NCBI RefSeq assembly: GCF_000739615.1
Contig: NZ_BATP01000045.1
Coordinates: forward strand, 62,001-126,000
DNA length: 64,000 nt
Direction: 5' to 3'
Source of the DNA: Haloferula sp. BvORR071
Lineage (GTDB): Bacteria > Verrucomicrobiota > Verrucomicrobiia > Verrucomicrobiales > Akkermansiaceae
Part shown: piece by piece, positions 49,693-58,572 of the stretch
How the letters are laid out: every line of letters starts with the position of its first letter
Numbering within the stretch: position 1 is the stretch's first letter
Translations under genes and position numbers: made by a program
Notes under the pieces: model-generated
The model's input: only the letters and a program-made list of their open reading frames with translations
What the model was told of the DNA's origin: nothing
Databases searched by the model: none

Positions 49693-52600
49693 TCAGCGTT
49701 GGATACTGCCCTCCGGACAGCACATGGCGAGCCACGCGGCGAGCGCCACGCGATCCTTGGCGGTGAGCGCGGAGTTGGAGATCGCGTTGACGATGATCCC
49801 TCGGGTCCGAGTGGTCATGGAGCCGGCGCAGATCAGGAGGTTCATGTGGTCGACCAGTGCTGCGGGATTCTCGGCGAGTAGCAGGGCACCGCTGTAGTCG
49901 AGTGGGTAGTTCCACTCCCACGCGGAGGTGAAGCCGCGGTGCAGGTAGTCCCAGGCGAGATTCGGGAAGGAGATCGAGGAGAAGGTGTCCACGATCTGGA
50001 AGCCGGGGCTGACGAGGCCGCTGTTGCGGATCTCACCAGGCGCTTGGTAGACGGGCGTATAGAAGTTGAAGACACTCGGTGAGTTCAGCGGCTCCTGCTT
50101 GGTGTAGCCGTAGTAGTTTTCCGGCCAGTTCCACCAGACGAAGTCCGGGTGGGCCTCGGCGAGCTTGAAGATACGGCCGAGGTGCATGGTGCGGATCACC
50201 GGTTCACGGACCTTGCCATAGGTCGGAGAGGCCGGCTGGGAGCGCGCCTCCGGATCGAGCAGGATCGTCTTCACCACGGCGGCCAGGTTGCCGCGCTTGC
50301 CTGTGCCGTCATTGACGAAGACATCGTGCACGCGCTTCACGTAAGCGGGCGAGGGATTGTCCGTGACAAGGAATTGAATCAGCTGCCTGCCAACGAAGGT
50401 CGGCGTGTTGGGATGGCGGAACATCGCCTCGACCGCGTCCCGGACGTCTTGGAGGCCGTTGGTCTCGTTCTCCTCGCGCGCGGGCACCACGAAGCCACCG
50501 GGGATATGCTTCACGCCGAAGTCATGGCGCTCAGGATACATCACCATCGGCAGCGTGAGGTGCGAGTCCTCCCAGCCGCCGCCGCCCCAGCCGTAGGGCG
50601 AGGCGAAGTAGAGGCCGGTGAAGACGCGAGCCATCTCGGTGATGCCGCCATTGTCATAGGTCGGGATCGGCTCGCCATGGATATCGAGCTTGCGGCTGCC
50701 ATCGGGATTGAGCTCCCACAGGCCGATGCTGAAGAGCTGCATGAGCTCGCGGGCGAAGTTCTCGTCCGGGTAGCGCGGGATCGATGGATCGGCCTTCTGA
50801 TTGCCCGCGTGGCTGAGATACCAGCCCATCGCCGGGTGCATGGCCACCTCGCGCAGGAGGTCGCCATAGTTCCCCAGCGAGTTGCGGATCAGCATGTCGT
50901 AGTAGTTCGCCATGCCTTCCGGCTTGTCCTCGAGATTGGCATCGCGGCGCGAGACCACGAGGATCTGGGACAGCGCGAAGGCCACGCGCTGGCGCAACTG
51001 GTCCTCACCACCGATCGCGGCACGCGCGAAGGGAGTGGTCATATTGTTGCCGAAGACGTATTTATCGAGCTGGTTGAAATTGTAGGTGGGATCGACATGC
51101 GACCCTGCAGCATCCGCCTTGATTTGCTTGATGTAGGGCGAGAGATAGGATGGTGGCGCGGCAATCTGCTGATCGATCCAGCCAGCGTATCCCAAGGCGC
51201 GAACCTGAGCGATGTCCTGAGGCACGGGGCCGAAGCTCGCTTGCATCAGGAAGCGCGCGGCATTCGTGGCTGAAGGCGTGTCCGGGGTAGTGGTGCCGGG
51301 GCTGCCTCCGTTCACGGCCGCTCCTTGCATCCGCTCTAACAGAGCAACAGCATCCCCGCTGAGGGACTGGCCATTGGCGCGGGTGATCGTCTGGCCCGCC
51401 GAGGTGGCGGAGCTGGTGGATGTGCCGAGCACCTTGGCCTCCACCCAATCCTCGACGCCATCGCCATCGCTATCGATCGGGTTCACCGTGGCGCGGTAGA
51501 AGCCCTTGCTCGGGGTCAATTGATTCGAGGGAATAGTCAAGCGGCGCAGACCGCCTGATACCGTGGGCGTGCCGCCGACAGTGCTCCACCCCGTGAGCGC
51601 ATCGCTCTTCTCGATGGCATGCGCCTTGAAGGGAAGATCGGTCCATGCCAAGTCGAAGCCGCTGGGGCCAATCGTGCCGGTGAGGGTGATCCGCGAGTTG
51701 GGATCGCCCGGATCGGTGCCAGCCTGGCTCTCGGAGAGGTTGCTCATGCCGTCACCGTCATCGTCAGCCAATGGCGCGCGAGGCGTGCCGCCAGCCCACA
51801 GGGTCCAAGCATCGGAGAGGCCATCGCCATTGAGGTCGGCGAGATTCCCGGTGAAGTTGAAACCCGCGGGCCTGCTGGCGGCGGCCAGCGGATCGGAGCC
51901 ATAGTTGATCTCCAGGCCGTCGTTCGCGCCATCGTCGTCGCTATCGCTATCCCGCGGGAAGGTGCCTGCGAGGAACTCGCGCAGGTTGCTCAATCCGTCG
52001 CCGTCAGCGTCGAGGTTGGCATCGCTGGCGCTGTTTGGATTGAAGCTGTTCGCCGTTTCCCAAGCGTCCGGCATGCCGTCGCTATCGGTATCAAGGACGC
52101 CCACCGCCGTGGGCGTGATGAAGGCCTGAACGCCCGGCTCGATCGCCAGGTCGAAGTGGCCCGGGTTGCCGTTCGCATCAGTCCAAACCGTGTTGCCGCT
52201 CATTAGCGAAGGATCGGTGGCAATCGCATTCGCAGCCGAATAGGTCGCCAGGGTCACCGGGCTGTTCGGATTGCTCAGATCCGCCAACAGGAACTTGAGA
52301 GTCCAGGAATTGCTGCCATTTGCCGCGCGCACCGCCGTGAATTCCATGCGCAGTGGCTTCGAGTCATCCGCCTCGCCGAAGCCGCTGAATCCATAGGTTT
52401 TGGTGTGGTCCGTGACGCCATCCCACTCGAAGTCGGTGTCCCAGTAACCATCGCCATTCGCCTGGTGGAAGACTTCCTGGATGCAGCGGAAGCGGTGCAT
52501 CAGCTTGCCCTTCGAGTAAGCAAGGCCGATGCCGATCTGATGATTCCAGCCGCCGCCGTTGATCGTCGCGACAGCCTCACAGAGCATCGCGTCGTTGTTG

Positions 52601-54681
52601 GGGATGGCCCCGAGCATCGACTGCGAGTGGTTCCAGAGCAGGCGGATGTTATCGATCCGCCAGCGCCAGGTATTGGTGGCGGCATCCCACTGCGGCACGG
52701 AGGGCGGGAAGTTCGTGGCCGACATCGGGTTTGATCCGATGGCGTGCTCGACCGCATCGGAATAGCCGTCGCCATCGCTATCGGCCGAAGTGGGCAGCGA
52801 GTTGAAGGGCGTGGCGTGGACCTCCGCGCCGTCGGTCAGCGTGTCGTTGTCGCTGTCGGGATCGAGAGGAGAGGTGCCGTAAGCGGCTTCCTCGCCGTCT
52901 AGCAAGCCGTCCTTGTCCGTATCCCGATCGTGGGGATCGCAACCGGCGGCGATCTCGGCGCTGTTCGACATGCCGTCGCCATCGGCATCGGCGTTTGCGT
53001 CGGGAAGCAGGGGATTGAAGCCAAACTCCACCTCGGTGGCATCCTTCATCCCGTCGTTGTCGCTGTCGGTGAGGGTATCGATGATCTGGATGCCGTGGAT
53101 GCAGGCCGGCGTATTGACCGGCGGTGATTGCACCGAGACGGTCTGCGTGCTGCCGCTCAAGTTGGGATAGCGCACGTAGTTCGCCGGCCGGTAGTCGCCA
53201 TCCGTGGTGCTGGTCGCTTCGATGAAGCCGTGGAAGGGCGGTGCGGAAGCGGCACCAAAGTAGCGCTTGCTCGCCGCATCGCTGCCGCGCTGCACATAGC
53301 CGATCCTGCGATTCGGGGCGCTGTCGCCCGCGCTGTCCGGATAGACGGCTCCGACATACACCAGCAGATCATAGGTCGCGTAGGGAATGTTGCTAAGCGT
53401 GACGGTTGCTGGAGTGACCACGCTGCCGTTGTTCTCGCTGCGGATCATCCCGTCATAGAGCCGCTCATTGCCCGGACCCTTGTGCAGCCCGTCCTGCGCA
53501 TAGTGATAAGTCCACGAAGCACCGATCGAGGTGGTCAAGCCGCGGTGATTCTTCAGCGCGGTCATGCTGCCGGTCAGGGTGGTCCCTGTCTCGCGCCAGG
53601 CGGGAAGCCAGGGCGTCACGTTCCACCACGGCAGCCGGAAGTAGCCGGCGGGCTCATGCACGGGAAGAGCGGCGGAGGACTGCGCTTCCGAGATGAATTG
53701 CAGGCTGACCGCATTCGGGAAGTTGAAGGGGCGCGAGGCGTCGCTATTGGGATCGCTACCCTGCTCCAGCTCCACGTTGTCCGGGTAGCTGTCGTTGTCG
53801 GTGTCGATGAGCAGGGGGCTGCTGCCGGTCTCCTCGCCATCTGCGAGGCCATCGCCATCCGTATCCCGCTTGAGTGGATTGGTGGTGATTTCCTGCGCGT
53901 CCGTCAGACCGTCGTTGTCCGTGTCCGGATCAGTCGGGTTGGTGCCGGCTTGGAATTCCTGGAGATTTGTCAGGCCATCGCCGTCGGTATCCAGCGTGGC
54001 GTCTGCGAGGGCCGGATTCAGCTCGTAGTCCTCCTCGAACCATAGTGGCAGGCCGTCACCATCGGCATCGGAAAGAGCGTCGGGATCGACCTCGAGTTTC
54101 AGGTAGTCGAGTTGGATGTAGCCGCCGTTGCTTCCGCCGGTGCGCTCGATCTGGAGGACATTCGCGCCAGCCACGGCATTCACTGCCGAAGCTGGCACCG
54201 TGAAGCTGAGGAGCGTGTTCCAGGTGATGCCGTTGCGGGTGCCGACCGGCTGCCCGTTGAAAGTGATGCTGATATCGTGGCTGGAGAAGCCGGGAATCGA
54301 TTGGCTTATCCACGCACCGCCGCCGAAGAGATCCACCGTCATTTTCAAGCGGCTGCTGGAAGCGGCTTGAGCCGCGCTGAGCATGAAGTGGACCCTCTTG
54401 CGTGGGTCGCCCTGGCTAGCGGCGCGTTCGAAATTCGCGAGGCTTTCGGCGCTGGCGACCGTGCCGACCCCCGGATAGGTGCCGGCGAAGTAGTAGTCGT
54501 CGTCCTTCACCGATGCCGAGCCGGGGGCGCTGTTAGGCCCGAAGCTCTCCTGCGAGAAGGGTGCAGTGCTGTTGTCATCCGACCCCAGTTGCCAGACCGG
54601 GTCATAGGTGGCTGCGGGAACCTGACCCGCCGCGCATGCGAGGATCGACAACAGGACCAGGCGACTATCCGGGTGAGCCAT
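49693..54681 (-). CDS. Large secreted DUF1800 protein with thrombospondin type-3 repeats
   Basis: 1662 residues from ATG 54681 (signal MAHPDSRLVLLSILACAAGQ). A carbohydrate-binding-like N-terminal beta-sandwich leads into calcium-binding TSP3/DxDxDG repeats (DADGDGLPLWFEEDYELNP, DTDGDGLTNLQEF, DTDNDGLTDAQE and others) in two or three blocks to about residue 1000. The C-terminal 480 residues form DUF1800, recognisable by ARFLMQASFGPVPQDIAQVR, YPDENFARELMQLFSIGLW and MYPERHDFGVKHIPG. It is probably a surface or extracellular matrix-degrading or structural protein of unknown activity. It is the first gene of the minus-strand operon with DUF1501. Confidence 0.88.
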   Translation of the reverse strand: MAHPDSRLVLLSILACAAGQVPAATYDPVWQLGSDDNSTAPFSQESFGPNSAPGSASVKDDDYYFAGTYPGVGTVASAESLANFERAASQGDPRKRVHFMLSAAQAASSSRLKMTVDLFGGGAWISQSIPGFSSHDISITFNGQPVGTRNGITWNTLLSFTVPASAVNAVAGANVLQIERTGGSNGGYIQLDYLKLEVDPDALSDADGDGLPLWFEEDYELNPALADATLDTDGDGLTNLQEFQAGTNPTDPDTDNDGLTDAQEITTNPLKRDTDGDGLADGEETGSSPLLIDTDNDSYPDNVELEQGSDPNSDASRPFNFPNAVSLQFISEAQSSAALPVHEPAGYFRLPWWNVTPWLPAWRETGTTLTGSMTALKNHRGLTTSIGASWTYHYAQDGLHKGPGNERLYDGMIRSENNGSVVTPATVTLSNIPYATYDLLVYVGAVYPDSAGDSAPNRRIGYVQRGSDAASKRYFGAASAPPFHGFIEATSTTDGDYRPANYVRYPNLSGSTQTVSVQSPPVNTPACIHGIQIIDTLTDSDNDGMKDATEVEFGFNPLLPDANADADGDGMSNSAEIAAGCDPHDRDTDKDGLLDGEEAAYGTSPLDPDSDNDTLTDGAEVHATPFNSLPTSADSDGDGYSDAVEHAIGSNPMSATNFPPSVPQWDAATNTWRWRIDNIRLLWNHSQSMLGAIPNNDAMLCEAVATINGGGWNHQIGIGLAYSKGKLMHRFRCIQEVFHQANGDGYWDTDFEWDGVTDHTKTYGFSGFGEADDSKPLRMEFTAVRAANGSNSWTLKFLLADLSNPNSPVTLATYSAANAIATDPSLMSGNTVWTDANGNPGHFDLAIEPGVQAFITPTAVGVLDTDSDGMPDAWETANSFNPNSASDANLDADGDGLSNLREFLAGTFPRDSDSDDDGANDGLEINYGSDPLAAASRPAGFNFTGNLADLNGDGLSDAWTLWAGGTPRAPLADDDGDGMSNLSESQAGTDPGDPNSRITLTGTIGPSGFDLAWTDLPFKAHAIEKSDALTGWSTVGGTPTVSGGLRRLTIPSNQLTPSKGFYRATVNPIDSDGDGVEDWVEAKVLGTSTSSATSAGQTITRANGQSLSGDAVALLERMQGAAVNGGSPGTTTPDTPSATNAARFLMQASFGPVPQDIAQVRALGYAGWIDQQIAAPPSYLSPYIKQIKADAAGSHVDPTYNFNQLDKYVFGNNMTTPFARAAIGGEDQLRQRVAFALSQILVVSRRDANLEDKPEGMANYYDMLIRNSLGNYGDLLREVAMHPAMGWYLSHAGNQKADPSIPRYPDENFARELMQLFSIGLWELNPDGSRKLDIHGEPIPTYDNGGITEMARVFTGLYFASPYGWGGGGWEDSHLTLPMVMYPERHDFGVKHIPGGFVVPAREENETNGLQDVRDAVEAMFRHPNTPTFVGRQLIQFLVTDNPSPAYVKRVHDVFVNDGTGKRGNLAAVVKTILLDPEARSQPASPTYGKVREPVIRTMHLGRIFKLAEAHPDFVWWNWPENYYGYTKQEPLNSPSVFNFYTPVYQAPGEIRNSGLVSPGFQIVDTFSSISFPNLAWDYLHRGFTSAWEWNYPLDYSGALLLAENPAALVDHMNLLICAGSMTTRTRGIIVNAISNSALTAKDRVALAAWLAMCCPEGSIQR

Positions 54682-54725
54682 TAGCGGCCCGTGATCCTTC
54701 ACAAGAACGCCCTTTTTGCAATTCA

Positions 54726-54781
54726 ACGATTCCGGAAAGCCGCCGGCATGCTGAATTTCAGGGGAAATGCGGCGGAATCGT
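54726..54781. repeat. Imperfect inverted repeat in the DUF3293/DUF1800 gap
   Basis: Arms ACGATTCCG (54726-54734) and CGGAATCGT (54773-54781) are perfectly inverted. The partial arm extensions CCGCCGGCAT and ATGCGGCGG, and an internal CTGAA-T-TTCAG palindrome, add more structure. It starts at the DUF3293 stop codon on the minus strand. There is no T-run, so it is either a weak terminator or a repeat remnant. Confidence 0.4.
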
Positions 54782-55176
54782 CACCCGGAAGGCCGAATTT
54801 GCTCCCGGAAGGAACCGAGTGACTCGCCGACACCATCCGAGCAGTCGATTAGAAGCAACTCGTCACCCTCGATTCGCCACAGGGCTCGCTGGCGGAAGTG
54901 GCGGGCGGTCTCCAGCGCTTCCTCCGCACCGGCCGGGAACGCCCAGCCAGGTTCACGGTGGGCAAGGTCCGGTGAACAGCCGATGGCACGGAAGTACTGG
55001 ATCTGTCGTAGTTCAAGCAGAGTCCGGAGTTCATCGTCCCGCTGCTCGTTGGCCTCCTCCGGCGTCGCCTCATCCATCGGATTGTAGGCCGTGATGATCA
55101 CGAAGGAAGCGGGCAGGGGAGAAGGAGAAGCTTCGAGCAGGAAGACGGTGGAATAGTATTCCGGAGGCAGGGACAT
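54781..55176 (-). CDS. DUF3293 protein
   Basis: 131 residues. FVIITAYNPMDEATPEEANEQ is the DUF3293 signature (F-x-I-x-T-A-x-N-P...E-N), followed by the helix RDDELRTLLELRQ and the SPDLAHREPGWAF segment. These are small cytosolic proteins of unknown function. It is 28 bases downstream of the ATP-grasp gene on the same strand and is probably the last gene of that unit. Confidence 0.75.
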   Translation of the reverse strand: MSLPPEYYSTVFLLEASPSPLPASFVIITAYNPMDEATPEEANEQRDDELRTLLELRQIQYFRAIGCSPDLAHREPGWAFPAGAEEALETARHFRQRALWRIEGDELLLIDCSDGVGESLGSFREQIRPSG

Positions 55177-55204
55177 GGGATTCGTTGCTTTGCGATGGAT
55201 GCGA

Positions 55205-56080
55205 TCAGCGGCTCTTGTTCCAAAGCGCCGAGTAGAATCGCTCTGGCTCTAGCCCCACCGGCAAGCCCGAGACCTGCCCGTCTCCAGTCTCCACGATCAT
55301 CCAGCTGCCGTCTTCCAAGCGGGCCACGTCGATGGTGATGAACTGCGAGCGGAATTGCCGCGCGATGGCGGTCCAGCGCCCGATCTCGTCCATCGGGCTC
55401 GGCGGCGTGCGATCCGCCGGCGCCAGGCATTCGCCTTGCCAGAAGAACAAGCGCGATTCCTCGACCAGCGGCAGGCCGTGGATGTCGCTGCCGCGCTCGA
55501 CGATCGGCAGGAACTCGCGCAACACCACGCCGCGGTTGAAGAGCTTGCCGCGCTCCTCGCGGAAGACCCGGAAGATCTCCAGGAAGCGCTCGCGAGTGGT
55601 CCCGGCCGGGATGTAGCAGCCATCCTTCCAGCGTGCCTTGGCGGACTTCACCCAGTCCTTGATGATCGTGTCTTTGTCACGGAAGCCGTGGTAGAGCTCC
55701 CACGCGGTCTCGGGATCATCCCCTTCGATCCACTCGCTGCGGGCCGTATTCCCCATCGTGATAGGGTAGGCGAGCGGCAGGTAGTGAGCCTGGTCGTAGG
55801 CATCCGGGAGAGTGACAGGAAGATAGCCACGCTCTACCGCGGCATCGTGGAAAAGCCGGTAGGTCTCGCCGTTTACCATCCAGCCGCGGATCAGCAGGCT
55901 GCGGTCCGTGCTATCGGCGGGCATTCCGCGCAGGCAGCTCTGCATGTTTCCTTCTTCGAGATCCTCGTGCGAATAGAGCACGCACTGGAAGCCGACGAAG
56001 CGTGCGGCTTCATACTCCGTGACGAAGTCGGGATCCACGCGCTGCGGCGCGAAGGGCTCACAGGGGAATAGCAAGATCAT
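55205..56080 (-). CDS. ATP-grasp domain protein (DUF4343-like)
   Basis: 291 residues from ATG 56080, chosen because it overlaps the upstream gene's stop by 4 bases (ATGA). ATP-grasp features include TIIKDWVKSAKARWKDGC, where K and the following basic residues fit the nucleotide lysine positions, VVLREFLPIVERGSDIHGLP, and the C-terminal ITIDVARLEDGSWMIVETGD, giving the acidic metal-binding residues. It is likely a carboxylate-amine or thiol ligase with unknown substrate. Similar proteins are labelled DUF4343 or 'ATP-grasp domain-containing'. Confidence 0.75.
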   Translation of the reverse strand: MILLFPCEPFAPQRVDPDFVTEYEAARFVGFQCVLYSHEDLEEGNMQSCLRGMPADSTDRSLLIRGWMVNGETYRLFHDAAVERGYLPVTLPDAYDQAHYLPLAYPITMGNTARSEWIEGDDPETAWELYHGFRDKDTIIKDWVKSAKARWKDGCYIPAGTTRERFLEIFRVFREERGKLFNRGVVLREFLPIVERGSDIHGLPLVEESRLFFWQGECLAPADRTPPSPMDEIGRWTAIARQFRSQFITIDVARLEDGSWMIVETGDGQVSGLPVGLEPERFYSALWNKSR

Positions 56081-56625
56081 GGCAGGCGAAGCAGGGGTTT
56101 TCCGAAGTGACGCTTTTTCTTCAGTGGCTTGGGTCCGTAGCGGGCGATTGAGAAACAATAGAAGGCCATCCAGACGCCGAAGATCTGGAGCCCGACGAAC
56201 GCGATGAACTCACTCCACTGCCATTCACGGTCGATGACGCTGTAGCTCGGATCGGAAGGATCGACCCAAGCATCGACCGTTCCGCCCTTTTCAAAAGCGT
56301 TCATCATGAGCAACCTCAGATCCCACCTCTCGACGAAGATGCCGAGATGCTTGCTGGTGAACTGGCGTCCTTCCCATTGGTAGGAGTAGCTTGCGACCAT
56401 GCTGGTGGTCGGGCTCCTCCCCTTGTGGTTGAAGATCTTCAGGGATTCGATCCTGGCGGGCGTCCTGATGGCATCGCGGGCTTTCAGATATTCCCTGACT
56501 TTCATCGTCAGACCAATGGACACCGCGATAAAGATCAGCGCTCCGATGCACCCCATGACAGCCGCGAAAACAGGACCCGTTTCTTGGGTTCGCACTGGCT
56601 CGTACTTTTGCAGTCGGAGGTTCAC
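56077..56625 (-). CDS. DUF3592-like membrane protein
   Basis: 182 residues from a GTG at 56625. A longer TTG start at 56649 would put the ribosome site inside the upstream terminator hairpin, so it was rejected. Two transmembrane helices (about 21-41 and 137-160) flank an extracytoplasmic domain with ASYSYQWEGRQFTSKHLGIF and the following VDAWVDPSDPSYSVIDRE, the usual Y-x-Y...V-x-Y/W-V-x-P...A/S-x-L/V pattern of DUF3592. The stop overlaps the ATP-grasp start, so the two are translationally coupled. Confidence 0.65.
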   Translation of the reverse strand: MNLRLQKYEPVRTQETGPVFAAVMGCIGALIFIAVSIGLTMKVREYLKARDAIRTPARIESLKIFNHKGRSPTTSMVASYSYQWEGRQFTSKHLGIFVERWDLRLLMMNAFEKGGTVDAWVDPSDPSYSVIDREWQWSEFIAFVGLQIFGVWMAFYCFSIARYGPKPLKKKRHFGKPLLRLP

Positions 56626-56646
56626 GGTGTGAATGGCAGCTACTAA

Positions 56647-56680
56647 CAAAAACGGCCCGCAGGATTCCTGCGAGCCGTTT
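56647..56680 (-). terminator. Intrinsic terminator after aspS
   Basis: On the minus strand AAACGGCTCGCAGGA pairs with TCCTGCGGGCCGTTT with one mismatch, and is followed by TTTTTG. It is 24 bases beyond the aspS stop and separates aspS from the DUF3592 gene. Confidence 0.75.
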
Positions 56681-56703
56681 CCGATTAGAATTGTCGCGGG
56701 TGA

Positions 56704-58518
56704 TTATCCTTGTGGCGCAGTAACCACTGCCACCGGCTTCTTCTGCACCTGGATGCGCAGGTCGCGGAGCTGCTTGGGATCCACCTCAGCAGGGGACTGG
56801 CTCATCAAGTCGCTGCCCTTGTTGTTCTTCGGAAAGGCCATGACCTCACGGATCGACTGCTCATTGCAGATCAGCATGACCAAGCGGTCGAGACCGAGGG
56901 CCAGGCCACCGTGCGGCGGTGCACCGAAGCGGAAGGCATCAAGAATGTGGCCGAACTCTTCCGCGGCGGTTTCATCGGAGATACCGAGCGCCTTGAACAT
57001 CGCGGCCTGCAGGGGCGCCTCGTGGATCCGGATCGAGCCGCCACCGAGTTCGGTGCCATTCAGCACGACGTCGTAGGCTTGCGCGCGGAGATCCGTGGAG
57101 AGCTCGCCCTTGAGCAGCTTCTCCTCGTCTTCCTTGAGCGGGCGGGTGAAGGGGTGGTGCACGGCGACGTAGCGGCCGGATTCTTCGTCGAAGGCCAGCA
57201 GCGGGAATTCGGTGACCCAGAGGAAGTTCAGCTCTTCGTTCCCTTCCAAGAGATTCTGCATGTCCGCGCATTCCAAGCGGACGCGGCCGAGCACGTCGCA
57301 GGCAGGTTCCCACTGGTCCGCGGCGAAGAGGATCAGGTCGCCAGCTTGGATGTTGAGCTTGCTGCGCAGCGCCTCCACTTCCGCATCCGTCATGCGCTTC
57401 ACGAAAGGCGAGCGCCAGGACTCGCGGTCATCGCCGCGTGCCTGGATGTAGGCAAGACCCTTGGCCCCGGCGGCTTGGGCGAGCTTGGTCAGCTTGTCGA
57501 TCTGGCCGGTGGAGATGTCGGCGAAGCCCTTGGCATTGATTGCCTTCACCACGCCACCAGCGGCCACCGCACCGGAGAAAACGCGGAATTCGCAGTCCTT
57601 CAGCTCTTCCGAGAGGTCGACGAAGTTCAGGCCGAAACGGCGGTCCGGCTTGTCGGAGCCATAGACATCCATCGCCTCACGCCAAGTGATGCGGTCGAAG
57701 TTCGCCGGGATCTCCGCGCCACGGGCTTCCTTGAAGATCCGGCCAATCAGCCCTTCGACGAGCTTGATGATGTCTTCCTGCTCGACGAAGGAGGCCTCGA
57801 TATCGATCTGCGTGAACTCCGGCTGGCGGTCGGCGCGCAGGTCCTCATCGCGGAAGCACTTGGCGATCTGGAAGTATTTCTCCAAGCCGCCGACCATCAG
57901 TAGCTGCTTGTACTGCTGCGGTGCTTGCGGCAGCGCGTAGAAGGAGCCCGGCTGCAAGCGGGAGGGCACCAGGAAGTCGCGCGCACCTTCCGGCGTGGAC
58001 TTGGAAAGGATCGGAGTTTCGACCTCGCAGAAGCCCTGCTCGTCGAGATAGTCGCGCGTGGTCTTGGTCACGCGGTGGCGCGTGCGCAGGTTGTGGGTCA
58101 TCCGCGGGCGGCGGATGTCCAGGTAGCGGTAGCGCATGCGCAGGTCCTCGTTGGAAAGCTCCTTGTCGAGCTGGAAGGGGAGCACTTCCGCCTTGTTCAC
58201 CATCACCAGTTGCTTGGCCACGACTTCAATCTGGCCCGTGGCCAGCTTGTCGTTGGTAGTGTCCACGGTGTCGGTCTTCAGGCGGGCCGCGACGGTGCCG
58301 ACGACTTGGATCACGTCCTCATCGCGCAGCTTGTGGCTGGCAGTCGCGGCCTCTGGGCTTTCCTCCGGACGGAAGACGCACTGGGTCACGCCCTCGCGGT
58401 CACGGAGGTCCACGAAGATCACGCCGCCTTGGTCGCGCACGGTATTCACCCAGCCGATCAAGGTGACAGTTTCACCGACGTGCGAGGAGCGGAGTTCGTT
58501 GCAATGATGCGTGCGCAT
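56704..58518 (-). CDS. aspS: Aspartyl-tRNA synthetase
   Basis: 604 residues, the usual length for the bacterial enzyme, which charges tRNA-Asp in the cytoplasm. An N-terminal OB-fold anticodon-binding domain (TLIGWVNTVRDQGGVIFVDL) is followed by the class II catalytic core. Motif 2 is FRDEDLRADRQPEFTQIDIE and motif 3 is GLALGLDRLVMLI. The bacterial GAD insertion domain lies between about residues 290 and 420. Discrimination between AspRS and the AsxRS type that also misacylates tRNA-Asn cannot be read reliably here. Its gene follows hisS by 54 bases on the same strand, a common bacterial pairing. Confidence 0.96.
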   Translation of the reverse strand: MRTHHCNELRSSHVGETVTLIGWVNTVRDQGGVIFVDLRDREGVTQCVFRPEESPEAATASHKLRDEDVIQVVGTVAARLKTDTVDTTNDKLATGQIEVVAKQLVMVNKAEVLPFQLDKELSNEDLRMRYRYLDIRRPRMTHNLRTRHRVTKTTRDYLDEQGFCEVETPILSKSTPEGARDFLVPSRLQPGSFYALPQAPQQYKQLLMVGGLEKYFQIAKCFRDEDLRADRQPEFTQIDIEASFVEQEDIIKLVEGLIGRIFKEARGAEIPANFDRITWREAMDVYGSDKPDRRFGLNFVDLSEELKDCEFRVFSGAVAAGGVVKAINAKGFADISTGQIDKLTKLAQAAGAKGLAYIQARGDDRESWRSPFVKRMTDAEVEALRSKLNIQAGDLILFAADQWEPACDVLGRVRLECADMQNLLEGNEELNFLWVTEFPLLAFDEESGRYVAVHHPFTRPLKEDEEKLLKGELSTDLRAQAYDVVLNGTELGGGSIRIHEAPLQAAMFKALGISDETAAEEFGHILDAFRFGAPPHGGLALGLDRLVMLICNEQSIREVMAFPKNNKGSDLMSQSPAEVDPKQLRDLRIQVQKKPVAVVTAPQG

Positions 58519-58572
58519 GGGTCAAAAAGTGGAAGGTGCTCAGTGAGCGGTGATCAGTAAAAAGGCAGAAAA

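Noticed and set aside
49693-54681. Repeated DxDGD-coding DNA as a possible CRISPR or tandem DNA repeat
   Set aside because: The repetition is at protein level (thrombospondin type-3 calcium motifs) with variable DNA and no spacer pattern.
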